From Candidatus Omnitrophota bacterium (lineage in GTDB: Bacteria; Omnitrophota; Omnitrophia; Omnitrophales; Aquincolibacteriaceae), in NCBI GenBank assembly GCA_030698625.1, contig JAUYMS010000019.1, positions 55,862 through 119,861 of the forward strand: a stretch of DNA of 64,000 nucleotides, in the 5' to 3' direction. The notes under the pieces were generated by a model that was not told the origin of the DNA, ran no database searches, and saw only the letters and a list, made by a program, of their open reading frames with translations. The position numbers and the translations under genes were made by a program. Below, piece by piece: positions 9,296 through 17,804 of this stretch (the first letter of the stretch is position 1; each line of letters starts with the position of its first letter).

Positions 9296-10383
9296 TTCGT
9301 GACATCATCAATTTCTTTAAGCAAGAGAAGCTCTATGGGTTGATATTTATTACGCTTATTGCGATCTATGCCTATGCCACCCTCCTGCCCAAGCCGGTCG
9401 AGGAGTCTCCCCTGACAGCATCGGCCGCGCTCGAGGAATTCCGTACCGCAGAGATGAAATTGCAGACTCAATTTCGCGGAGCCGGTTCCTGGGAGACATT
9501 CGCCAGCCAGCAGCCGGTTGTAGCCAGGATTTTTCAAGGATTGGCGTTCTTTGCGTCGGGGGTATTCAGCTTGGGGTTGGTCATTAACCTGCTGCTTTTC
9601 GTGAATCCCACCTTCAGGCGGCACCTCAACAGCGAAATTGATCCGGGATCCTTTTCGGATTGGAAGCTGTCTATGGTGTTCAAGTTCCTGATGCTATTCA
9701 TGTCGTCGAGTCTTGCGCTCAGCTTCATAGTCGCGTCGATCCACAAATATCTCTTGCCGGACGTATCCGTGAATTTCTTTCTTTTGTTGCAGACGACGAT
9801 TGTGGATCTTTCCTGTTTCGGGATCATCGCCATGATCCTGTGGAGGGCAGGCGGAAAGCTGCAGGCTGTCGGATTTCGCGTACCCCGCAGCGGCTGGTTG
9901 CGAGAAGTCGGTTATGGTATAGCCGGTTATGTTACGGTTTATCCGTTGTTTGTCGTGGTTTTGGTGTTTCTCATCATCGTCTCTAATTTTTTGGCATTTG
10001 AACCGCCGCCGCATCCGCTCGTATCGGTTTTCCTGGAGGAAGGGGAACGTTCCTCCCGCATTATTATATACTCAATTCTTGTCGGAACCCTTGTGGGGCC
10101 GGTTTTTGAAGAAATGTTTTTCCGGGGGTTCTGTTATCCGATATTCAAGAAGCGATGGGGGAGCGGGGTTTCTATGGTGGTGACGTCGATGTTCTTTGCG
10201 TCAATCCACCAGAACATTTTTGCCTTCTGGCCGATTTTTGTCCTGGGCGTCGGGCTAAACTATCTCTACGAAAAGCGGAAATGCCTTATTGGTCCGATCG
10301 TTCTCCACGTCGTTCACAATACCGTGTTTATCAGCTATTTTTTTCTGGCCAAGAGAATGGTTGCTGCGGGCGCCGGAGGCTAA
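9292..10383 (+). CDS. CPBP-family intramembrane metalloprotease
   Basis: A 363-residue polytopic membrane protein with about eight hydrophobic segments. The CPBP (Abi/Rce1-like) signature is clear: EEMFFRGF is motif 1 (EExxxR), SIHQN is motif 2 and VVHN is motif 3, together giving the Glu and His residues of the intramembrane active site. Family members cleave prenylated or other membrane substrates; the substrate here is unknown. It has an N-terminal extension of about 150 residues before the core. It overlaps tatD by four bases, and the M50 protease gene starts directly after its stop, so two membrane proteases are adjacent. Confidence 0.88.
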   Translation: MIRDIINFFKQEKLYGLIFITLIAIYAYATLLPKPVEESPLTASAALEEFRTAEMKLQTQFRGAGSWETFASQQPVVARIFQGLAFFASGVFSLGLVINLLLFVNPTFRRHLNSEIDPGSFSDWKLSMVFKFLMLFMSSSLALSFIVASIHKYLLPDVSVNFFLLLQTTIVDLSCFGIIAMILWRAGGKLQAVGFRVPRSGWLREVGYGIAGYVTVYPLFVVVLVFLIIVSNFLAFEPPPHPLVSVFLEEGERSSRIIIYSILVGTLVGPVFEEMFFRGFCYPIFKKRWGSGVSMVVTSMFFASIHQNIFAFWPIFVLGVGLNYLYEKRKCLIGPIVLHVVHNTVFISYFFLAKRMVAAGAGG

Positions 10384-10995
10384 GTGCTGGAGATTGCCGC
10401 GTGGGTTGTCATCTTTCTGGCAAGTGTGATCATTCATGAAGTCTGCCACGGTCTGGTAGCCGATCTCTTGGGGGATCCGACGGCAAAACAGGCCGGCCGA
10501 TTGACGTTAAATCCCTTGAAACATATCGACCCATTCTGGACCGTCATTTTTCCGGGGCTTTTGTTTCTGTCGACGCAGGGGCGTTTTGCCATCGGGATGG
10601 CCAAGCCCGTACCTGTGGATTTCAGTCGGCTCAGGTACCCTAAAAGGGACATGATTTACGTGGCCGCATCCGGTCCTTTGGCGAACTTCGTGCTGGCGCT
10701 GCTCATGAACGTCCTGTGGAAATTTTTCCCGAATCCTGTCTGGCTTTATGGAATCTATTTCAATCTGGGCATCGGTCTTTTTAACCTTATTCCCATACCC
10801 CCGCTGGACGGTTCCCGAATCTTGATGGGGTTAATGCCTCTTTCGTTGATGAGGCCCTACGCACAAATTGAGCGGTATGGTTTCTTGATTATTCTTGCAC
10901 TTTACATGACCGGGATACTTTTTTCCTGGATTATTCCGGTGATGAACATGTTGTGCCGAATACTGGATATCCCTCAGCTCGGAATCAGTTACTAG
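10384..10995 (+). CDS. Site-2 protease family protein (M50)
   Basis: A 203-residue membrane metalloprotease of the short rhomboid-like M50 type. HEVCH near residue 19 is the HExxH zinc motif inside the first membrane segment. NLIPIPPLDGSRI is the second conserved motif, which supplies the third zinc ligand (Asp). There is no PDZ or CBS domain, so this is the minimal form. It starts with GTG immediately after the stop of the CPBP gene. It may take part in regulated intramembrane proteolysis, but no partner such as an anti-sigma factor is nearby. Confidence 0.88.
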   Translation: MLEIAAWVVIFLASVIIHEVCHGLVADLLGDPTAKQAGRLTLNPLKHIDPFWTVIFPGLLFLSTQGRFAIGMAKPVPVDFSRLRYPKRDMIYVAASGPLANFVLALLMNVLWKFFPNPVWLYGIYFNLGIGLFNLIPIPPLDGSRILMGLMPLSLMRPYAQIERYGFLIILALYMTGILFSWIIPVMNMLCRILDIPQLGISY

Positions 10996-11009
10996 CAAAG
11001 GAGACCAAA

Positions 11010-12047
11010 ATGGCATTTCCACCGTTTCATTTTCGTAACAACGCACTCATGCTGCTCGATCAAAGAAAGCTCCCGGCGCGAGAAACATGGCTGCGGATGA
11101 AAGATTCCAAGAAAGTCCACTGGGCGATTCGTAGCATGGTCGTACGTGGCGCACCGGCCATCGGAGTTGTGGCCGGCTATGGCCTTTATCTGGGCATATC
11201 CCGGTATCGGGGTTCGGCGGCGGGCTTTTTTCGCAAACTGGTACGCGAGGGCGAGTATCTCAAGCGGTCGCGTCCGACCGGGGTGAATTTGCGTAACGTC
11301 GTTGATGAAATAGTCGGACGCGTTGCCACGAGCGGGAAGACGACGGTTGAGGACCTCAAGCGGTACACCTTTCGAGAAGCGAAAAGGATTCATATCGAAG
11401 ACGACAAGCTGTGCCGAGAAATCGGCCGTCACGGAGCCGGGCTCTTTCGCTCCGGAGATCGTGTTCTGACGCACTGCAATGCGGGCGGGCTGGCCACCTC
11501 GGGGTTTGGAACAGCGCTTGGCGTTTTGTATGCCCTAAAAGGCAGGAAGAAGAAGTTTTCAGTCTACGTCGATGAAACGCGGCCGCTCTTGCAGGGTGCG
11601 CGCTTGACGGCTTGGGAACTCATGAAGAGCAAAATTCCGTGCACGGTCCTTTGCGACAATGCCGCAGCAAGCATTATGGGTGCGGGGAAAATCGACCGTG
11701 TTATCGTCGGAGCCGATCGTATTGCCGCTAACGGTGATACCGCCAACAAGATCGGCACTTACAATGTTGCGGTCTTGGCAGCAGCTCACGGTATCCCCTT
11801 CTATATCGCGGCGCCGAGCACTACTTTCGACTTCAAGATTAAATCGGGGAAGCAGATTCCGATTGAAAATCGAAGTGAGAAGGAAGTGAGTGAAGGTTTG
11901 GGCAGGAGGATCACGCCGAAGGGAGCTAAGATCGCCAATCCGGCTTTTGATGTGACCCCGCACCGTTTGATTACGGCATTCATTACGGAAGCGGGCGTCC
12001 TTCGAAGGCCCTTTCGGAAATCATTTCGAAGACTCAAGGGGTCATGA
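11010..12047 (+). CDS. mtnA: S-methyl-5-thioribose-1-phosphate isomerase
   Basis: A 345-residue member of the eIF2B-alpha/MtnA family, acting in methionine salvage by converting MTR-1-P to MTRu-1-P. Family motifs are VRGAPAIGVVAGYG, HCNAGGLATSGFGTALG with the catalytic Cys, and VGADRIAANGDTANKIGTY with the catalytic Asp. I placed the start at the ATG behind AAAGGAG; the frame runs 57 bases further up into the protease gene but has no comparable ribosome site. Other methionine-salvage genes are not in the window, and some lineages use MtnA with a different downstream shunt. Its stop overlaps thiL as ATGA. Confidence 0.92.
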   Translation: MAFPPFHFRNNALMLLDQRKLPARETWLRMKDSKKVHWAIRSMVVRGAPAIGVVAGYGLYLGISRYRGSAAGFFRKLVREGEYLKRSRPTGVNLRNVVDEIVGRVATSGKTTVEDLKRYTFREAKRIHIEDDKLCREIGRHGAGLFRSGDRVLTHCNAGGLATSGFGTALGVLYALKGRKKKFSVYVDETRPLLQGARLTAWELMKSKIPCTVLCDNAAASIMGAGKIDRVIVGADRIAANGDTANKIGTYNVAVLAAAHGIPFYIAAPSTTFDFKIKSGKQIPIENRSEKEVSEGLGRRITPKGAKIANPAFDVTPHRLITAFITEAGVLRRPFRKSFRRLKGS

Positions 12048-12982
12048 AGCGCTCGGAATTTCAGCTTATCAACTATCTGAAAAAGACAATCCCGCGCCAG
12101 TTGAAGGGGAAGACCGGCATCGGAGACGATGCCGCTGTTTTTTGGCGCTCAAGGAAGGACCATTGGCTCGTGACAACCGATGTGATTGTCGACGGGATCG
12201 ATTTCAAGAGGCAAAAGGCGAAGCCTGAGTTGATTGGTCGAAAAGCGCTGGCTGTGAATCTGAGTGATATTGCCGCAATGGGCGGCGCGCCGCAGGCATT
12301 TGTTGTCACGCTAGGGCTGCCGGATGGGATTAAGGACGCATGGTTGGGGCGGTGCTATCGCGGTATGATGAAGCTTGCAAAGAAGTACGGTGTTTCCTGT
12401 GTGGGCGGTGACATAAGCCGGTCTTCACGATTCTTTCTCTCCGTAACCCTGATCGGACGTTCCTCGGGAATGAAGCCGATTTGCCGAAACGGCGCGAAGC
12501 CGGGAGACCGCATCGCGGTGACGGGTCGACTCGGCGGTTCTATCCGAGGTCATCATTTTTCCTTCGAACCGCGTTTGCGGGAAGGTGCCCTTTTGGCTAG
12601 GCGATTTCGTCCTTCTTCCATGATTGATATATCGGATGGGCTTTGCCAGGATTTAGAGCATGTGTTGCGCGCCTCGAAAGTCAGTGCTTCTATCGACCTG
12701 GAGAGCATCCCGGTTTCTGATGCCGCGCGACGGATTGCTCGAGGCCGGAGTGCAAAGGCAATAACTCATGCCTTAAGCGATGGTGAGGACTTTGAATTGT
12801 TGTTTACAGTTTCTCCCGGAAAGGCCGAAAAATTGGAACGTTTGTGGAAGAAGATATTCCCTCGAGTGAGGCTCTCATGGATCGGAAACATTGAATCGGG
12901 TAGCCGAGGTATTCAATGGCGTCGGGGCGGGCAGAGGGCCGCCGGGTTTCGTCTGCGAAAAGCCGGATTCACTCACTTTTAA
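12044..12982 (+). CDS. thiL: Thiamine-monophosphate kinase
   Basis: A 312-residue ATP-dependent enzyme of the PurM/ThiL fold that makes thiamine diphosphate. Motifs include GIGDDAAV near the N-terminus (Mg-ATP Asp pair), TTDVIVDGIDF, LAVNLSDIAAMGG, CVGGDISRS and IDISDGLCQDLEH. Length is normal. It starts within the mtnA stop codon. No other thiamine gene is beside it; thiL followed by tsaE is common in bacterial genomes. Confidence 0.93.
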   Translation: MKRSEFQLINYLKKTIPRQLKGKTGIGDDAAVFWRSRKDHWLVTTDVIVDGIDFKRQKAKPELIGRKALAVNLSDIAAMGGAPQAFVVTLGLPDGIKDAWLGRCYRGMMKLAKKYGVSCVGGDISRSSRFFLSVTLIGRSSGMKPICRNGAKPGDRIAVTGRLGGSIRGHHFSFEPRLREGALLARRFRPSSMIDISDGLCQDLEHVLRASKVSASIDLESIPVSDAARRIARGRSAKAITHALSDGEDFELLFTVSPGKAEKLERLWKKIFPRVRLSWIGNIESGSRGIQWRRGGQRAAGFRLRKAGFTHF

Positions 12983-12990
12983 GTCACCTC

Positions 12991-13425
12991 ATGAAAACAC
13001 CAACCAAAAAACTGGAGGCTCGGTCTCGTGCAGCAACGATAGCTGCCGGGAAGAAATTCGCAACCACGCTTAAGCCGGGCAGTATTGTTCGCCTGGAGGG
13101 AGACCTTGGTGCGGGAAAAACCACCTTTGTGAAGGGGATGGCCCTGGGTTTAGGGGCCAAAAGTGAGGATGATGTCAAAAGTCCCACTTTTGTCATCATG
13201 CATATCTACTTTAAGACCAGAATACCCATATACCACTTTGATCTCTATCGCCTCAAATCCGAGGAGGACCTGTTAGCTATTGGCTTCGAGGACTTTCTCT
13301 ATGACCGCAGTGCTATTATCTGCATAGAATGGGCGGAGAAGGCGGAAAAAGTCCTGCCTCTGTCTAGCCATCGGGTTTCTATCAGGATAATACGTGAAAA
13401 CGCCAGAGTTATCACTTTTAATTAA
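12991..13425 (+). CDS. tsaE: tRNA threonylcarbamoyladenosine biosynthesis ATPase
   Basis: A 144-residue P-loop ATPase of the TsaE/YjeE family. The Walker A stretch is EGDLGAGKTTFVKG, followed by SPTFVIMH and the YHFDLYRL motif. The IEWAEKAEKVLP motif marks the C-terminal half. TsaE works with TsaB, TsaD and TsaC to form t6A37 on ANN-decoding tRNAs. I placed the start at ATG 12991; the frame is open further upstream only inside thiL. It closes the dense operon that began near position 395 and is followed by an AT-rich gap. Confidence 0.92.
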   Translation: MKTPTKKLEARSRAATIAAGKKFATTLKPGSIVRLEGDLGAGKTTFVKGMALGLGAKSEDDVKSPTFVIMHIYFKTRIPIYHFDLYRLKSEEDLLAIGFEDFLYDRSAIICIEWAEKAEKVLPLSSHRVSIRIIRENARVITFN

Positions 13426-13627
13426 ATAAAGTTCTTCCTAATTGATTTCTGTAATATACTCCATAAGTCATTCTAAGTAAATGAGATATAAGTTCATAAA
13501 GTAATTAATTTAATGAACTAAATTAGGTCTAAATGTATTGTAATTGCTCTTAATTTGACAGTATGACTCTCTATGCTATACTTATTATTAGAATTAAATA
13601 ACATGATTTTAATTTAACTATGGGGCT
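13426..13627 (+). promoter_or_regulatory. AT-rich intergenic region with strong sigma-70 promoter
   Basis: This gap is conspicuously AT-rich compared with the flanking genes. It contains TTGACA at 13555-13560 and TATACT at 13577-13582, separated by 16 bases, close to the ideal housekeeping promoter. Transcription would begin near 13589 and lead into the orphan secreted-protein gene at 13628. No terminator for the preceding operon is obvious. Confidence 0.75.
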
Positions 13628-14446
13628 ATGAGAAAAACCAAAAAAACAAGCGGACTTGCGACCTGCTGGATTGCCAGATTTTTACTCCTCTGCGGTGTAG
13701 TCTTTCTGGTTTCGGGAACAACTCTGGAAGCTGCCGAGTTCGACCAGTTCGAGGTCACCGCGACACGGGCCAGTGAGACAGAAAAAGGGACATCAGGGCC
13801 AGCTGAAAAGCCACAGGTGATCGATCCCCACTTTGAGTTTATGGGGTCGAGTCCTATATCGAGATCGGGTGCGGCAACTCAAGATGTGCCGAGCAAGCAG
13901 TCCGCGGTTCAAACGCTTAATGAGACAAGGGGCAATACCTCGCCGGGGGATCTGCGCCGGGTCAAGGAGAGCTTGGTGGCGGCCATTGCCGGCAGTCCGC
14001 TCTCCCGGCCACGCGAGGTGATGGGGGCTGTCGCCAGTATCTCAGAGTTCGATGTTCACCGCCTGATGCACATCGCCTTTCAAGCCAAACCTCCCAGTGC
14101 AGAGCAAATGTCTCTGGTTAAGAGCGTTGGCGATCGGCTTCTGAAGGGGGAGACTATTATTGCTGACGACACAAATCTTGTGCCCGACGCCACGCTTGAA
14201 ACAGCGGAGGTCTTTTATCCCTTTGATATTACCGAGGCTTTAAAATTTCTTGTTGAAGCGCGATTCTCTGATTTGGATAGCGTCATCAAACACTCAGACC
14301 GCCAATGGCAAGTACTCGAATTTCTAAACGAAATGGCAGATTATCATGATGCTTTTCTTGATCTATCTAATCGGTACCACGACTTCTTGAATGGGCGCAT
14401 TGCGCCGAATCCTCAAACCGGCATGTCAGCCATGCCGACATTTTAA
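13628..14446 (+). CDS. Orphan secreted protein
   Basis: A 272-residue protein I do not recognise. Residues 1-36 are a Sec signal peptide: a basic start, the hydrophobic run ARFLLLCGVVFLVSG, then a small-residue region ending in AAEF. Residues about 37-120 are low-complexity and polar (many Ser, Thr, Pro, Glu). Residues about 120-260 look mostly helical and include a conspicuous DLDSVIKHSDRQWQVLEFL stretch. There are no cysteines after the signal and no membrane segment, so it is probably periplasmic or exported. It has its own promoter and stands just before the M16 peptidase, but with a gap of 68 bases. Confidence 0.7.
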   Translation: MRKTKKTSGLATCWIARFLLLCGVVFLVSGTTLEAAEFDQFEVTATRASETEKGTSGPAEKPQVIDPHFEFMGSSPISRSGAATQDVPSKQSAVQTLNETRGNTSPGDLRRVKESLVAAIAGSPLSRPREVMGAVASISEFDVHRLMHIAFQAKPPSAEQMSLVKSVGDRLLKGETIIADDTNLVPDATLETAEVFYPFDITEALKFLVEARFSDLDSVIKHSDRQWQVLEFLNEMADYHDAFLDLSNRYHDFLNGRIAPNPQTGMSAMPTF

Positions 14447-14514
14447 CATCCTGTCTTGCTCTCTCTTTCAAAAGAGGCCATAATAAATCCGAAAATCGCA
14501 ATTTATGGAGATCC

Positions 14515-17295
14515 ATGAAAAGGAGCATCGCTGGCGTTTTTTTAGCAACGACACTTCTTATTTACCCCACAATAGGACATATGTTAGCCAAGTCTCCCGA
14601 TCCGATTCCTGAAGGTTTCTCGTTCGTACAAGAAGTAGGAGGCATCCGCGAATACCGCATCGATTCCAACGGCCTTCGCATCCTCCTTTTCGAGAATGAC
14701 ACTGCGCCGGTTGTCACGTTTATGGTGACCTATTTGGTGGGTGCCAGGCACGAAATCCCGGGGCATACGGGGAAGGCGCACTTTCTGGAACACATGATGT
14801 TTAAGGGGACAGAGCGGTACCATAAGAAAAGGGGAACTGCGATCCCGTCTGTCCTGGAGCGAACGGGTGCCGTTTTGAACGCATCGACGTGGCCGGACTG
14901 GACGCACTACTATGAAATGTTACCGAGCAACTATCTTGAATTAGCGTTGGATATCGAGTCAGACCGTATGCGCGGTGCCCTGATTAATGAGGATGAGTTT
15001 GAGCAGGAAAAGAGAGTTGTTCAAAATGAGATGGAGCGCTTTTTGGATTCATCACTGATGAAGTTGAGTGTGGGCGTCTGGAAAGAGGCGTTTCGTAGTC
15101 ATCCCTATGGCAATCCTGTAATCGGTTTGCGGGACGATGTTCAGAAGATGACCCGCGCTCAATTGAAGGATTTTTACGATACCTATTATTGGCCAAACAA
15201 CGCCGTTGTCAGTGTCGTCGGTGATTTTTCGATCCCAGATGTTTTGCGCAAGCTAAAGGATAAGTTCGGCTCGATTCCGCGGTCGGAAAAGGACATTGTG
15301 CCGACAACGGCGGTTGAGCCTCCGCAGGAGGACATTCGGCGCGTTGAGGTCATAATCAAGGACGGGGCGGAGGCCGTTACTATCGCGCATAAAATTCCGC
15401 CTAGCCGGCTTCCCGACGAAGTGGCTTTAGACGCTTTGGGCTTTTTATTAGCGCAAGGCAGAACTAGCCGCCTGCATCGGAGTTTGGTAGAGAGCGGGCT
15501 TGCAGTTCAGGTCAGTTCGCATACAGCCGGTGTTTATGATCCCGGTATTTTTACGACGCAAGCTATCCTGGGACCCGCGGTCAAACACGAGGCGGTAGAA
15601 AAGGCAATTCTGGAAGCGTATGAAGAGATTCGCGAGGGTGAGATAAGCGACTACGAGTTTGTTAAGGTGAAACACCAATTACGTGCTGAAATGGCATACG
15701 CCCGCGACGGGTCCTACGCGATTGCAAGTGCCCTTGGTAATTCCATAGGGGTGGGGGATTGGACCCTTTACGCGCAGTATGCAAAGCGCGTAGATGCGCT
15801 AAAGGTTGAAGATGTTCAGCGGGTTGCACGGCAATATCTGGTGCCGTCGGCCATGACTGTCGGAAACCTCATCGAGTCCGACGACCCACAGGAAAAGACC
15901 GACGAGGAGACTGGCGCTAGGCCCGTACTATTGCCTGAGCGTGAAGATCTGCCACGTCCGACAGAGACTCAGTTGCCGGCAGGAAGCGCAAAGGTTGGGC
16001 CGCCTATTCTGAAGACGAACTTTTCCCAGAGGGCCCGCGTGCAGCAGATCGGGCCAGTTAAAGTCATCACCCTGAAGACAGGCATTCGTGATGTCGTAAC
16101 GCTTACGGGATCTTTTGAAGGTGCCGTTGAGCCGTTCACAAAGTCTCCGGTGAAGGTTCGCATCCTTGCGAACCTGCTTCAGAAGCAGACTCAGGGCCGC
16201 GAAAAACTGGAAATTGACCGGCTGCTGGAAAATAGGGGCGCAAGGATTTCTATCGGATCGGATAATCTGTATATCCGCTTTGACGGCCGGATGCTTACCA
16301 AGGACGTCTCCGATGTATTGCCCCTGCTGGCTGAGAAAATGAGGGCGCCGTTGCTGGCGGAAGAGGATTTTGAAAACGTGAAGCGCCAAGCGATTGTTTC
16401 GCTCCATCATGAGAAGACAAGCACTTCGCAGCGTGCGCGCCGGGGTATCGCCCGGCGTGTTTATGCGCAGGGACATCCTAGTTATCCGTTAAGTCACGAA
16501 GAGGAAATGAAGCGGACAGAAGACGTGACGCTTGACGATATTAGTATTTATTACCGGGATTTATTTAAACCCAAAAACATGGTTATCGTGGCTGTCGGGG
16601 ATATTGATCACGATACCTTTACGGGTGCTGTGGAGAGGGCTTTTAAGGATTGGGGAATCGTTCAGAGCACACCGGGAGAGACGGAAATGACATTGGCCTT
16701 ACTTGAACGCGAATCGTCACGAGAGGTTATCCGAATCGACCAGAAGAAAAATATCGATGTTTATTTTGGCCGACCTGTTCCGCTAACGCGAAGCAGCGAA
16801 GACTACAACGCAGCCTTTTTGGTCAATCAGGTGCTGGGGGGTGCCTTCTCGGCGCGGCTGTCGCGTTCGGTGCGTGATACCTACGGCTTGACCTATTCAA
16901 TTCGATCCGGATTGACGGGCATGGATGCCGCTCGGCCGGGGGCATGGCTGTTGCACCTTATTGTGAATGTTCCTTTGTTGGAGAAGGCTCTCGCTAAGAC
17001 GCGGGAGGAGCTCGAAGCCTTTGCCAAAGACGGCATTTCCGAGCAGGAATTGGCGCGAGAAAAGATGGCAACGATCGGTCGATATCAAGTAGAATTAGCG
17101 ACGACGTCGGGACTTGCCAAAGAGCTGTTGCATGCGGAGGAATTAGGGTTGGGGCTGGAGTATCTGGATGCATTCCCCGGACAAATCGCAGATGTGAAAT
17201 TGGATCAAGTTCGAGCGGCCATTCGCCGTTATTATGTTACGGATGAATTCCACCTCGTCATTGCCGGAGATCCCGAGGAAAAGGTGACCGCATAG
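14515..17295 (+). CDS. Periplasmic M16 (pitrilysin-type) two-domain peptidase
   Basis: A 926-residue zinc peptidase with a signal-like N-terminus (about residues 1-25). The first M16 half carries HFLEH at residues 89-93 (the HxxEH zinc motif) and a downstream acidic stretch (EFEQEKRVVQNEMER) holding the third ligand. The second half, from about residue 490, lacks HxxEH but keeps the inactive-domain signature YGLTYSIRSGL with the Arg/Tyr pair used to grip substrate. This active-plus-inactive fusion is typical of pitrilysin and related periplasmic M16 enzymes. A GGAG precedes the ATG. The PilZ gene follows 7 bases after its stop and is probably co-transcribed. Confidence 0.93.
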   Translation: MKRSIAGVFLATTLLIYPTIGHMLAKSPDPIPEGFSFVQEVGGIREYRIDSNGLRILLFENDTAPVVTFMVTYLVGARHEIPGHTGKAHFLEHMMFKGTERYHKKRGTAIPSVLERTGAVLNASTWPDWTHYYEMLPSNYLELALDIESDRMRGALINEDEFEQEKRVVQNEMERFLDSSLMKLSVGVWKEAFRSHPYGNPVIGLRDDVQKMTRAQLKDFYDTYYWPNNAVVSVVGDFSIPDVLRKLKDKFGSIPRSEKDIVPTTAVEPPQEDIRRVEVIIKDGAEAVTIAHKIPPSRLPDEVALDALGFLLAQGRTSRLHRSLVESGLAVQVSSHTAGVYDPGIFTTQAILGPAVKHEAVEKAILEAYEEIREGEISDYEFVKVKHQLRAEMAYARDGSYAIASALGNSIGVGDWTLYAQYAKRVDALKVEDVQRVARQYLVPSAMTVGNLIESDDPQEKTDEETGARPVLLPEREDLPRPTETQLPAGSAKVGPPILKTNFSQRARVQQIGPVKVITLKTGIRDVVTLTGSFEGAVEPFTKSPVKVRILANLLQKQTQGREKLEIDRLLENRGARISIGSDNLYIRFDGRMLTKDVSDVLPLLAEKMRAPLLAEEDFENVKRQAIVSLHHEKTSTSQRARRGIARRVYAQGHPSYPLSHEEEMKRTEDVTLDDISIYYRDLFKPKNMVIVAVGDIDHDTFTGAVERAFKDWGIVQSTPGETEMTLALLERESSREVIRIDQKKNIDVYFGRPVPLTRSSEDYNAAFLVNQVLGGAFSARLSRSVRDTYGLTYSIRSGLTGMDAARPGAWLLHLIVNVPLLEKALAKTREELEAFAKDGISEQELAREKMATIGRYQVELATTSGLAKELLHAEELGLGLEYLDAFPGQIADVKLDQVRAAIRRYYVTDEFHLVIAGDPEEKVTA

Positions 17296-17302
17296 GAGCC
17301 CT

Positions 17303-17713
17303 ATGGTAACAAGACGCATATTAGATTTCCTTTCCGGTCGAAAAAAAAGGGCTCGTGAGATCACCGAGTGCCGCCGCAAAAATCCCCGTCTTCGGTGTTT
17401 TAATCTTATCAAATTCACCTTCTCTGACGGAACCAAGTATGAAACTATATCCAATATTCTGAATATCTCGGAGACCGGTCTCCGGTTTACATGCTATGAG
17501 CCACTTCCTGCGAACTCCATTTTGAAGATGGTGATCCATTTGCGGGAGAAGAATATCCAGGTCCCGATTGAGGCTAGGTTAGTCTGGATTCGGAAGAAGA
17601 AGGGGATGCGCGGGGTGTTCGTGGCCGGCGTCAACTTCCTCAACATTGACGATAAAAGCCGCCAGCAGATCCGCGACATGATTAACGAATCGCGCCCCCA
17701 AAAATCCAAGTAA
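17303..17713 (+). CDS. PilZ-domain protein
   Basis: A 136-residue protein made almost entirely of a PilZ domain, the c-di-GMP receptor fold. The two binding motifs are visible: CRRKNPRLR near residue 30 (RxxxR) and ILNISETGLRF near residue 60 ([D/N]xSxxG). The N-terminus is short and basic. A TAGGAG ribosome site precedes the ATG. It is the first of two PilZ genes in this window; the other is fused to a DNA-binding domain. The partner process (motility, polysaccharide or other) cannot be told from context. Confidence 0.85.
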   Translation: MVTRRILDFLSGRKKRAREITECRRKNPRLRCFNLIKFTFSDGTKYETISNILNISETGLRFTCYEPLPANSILKMVIHLREKNIQVPIEARLVWIRKKKGMRGVFVAGVNFLNIDDKSRQQIRDMINESRPQKSK

Positions 17714-17804
17714 CCTTCTTTTTTTTATCGCTTGCCTTCAGGATGTGCTTAAACGACTACTCGCAATAGATTCACTTTGAACGATTATCCTATAAGGAAA
17801 TGCC

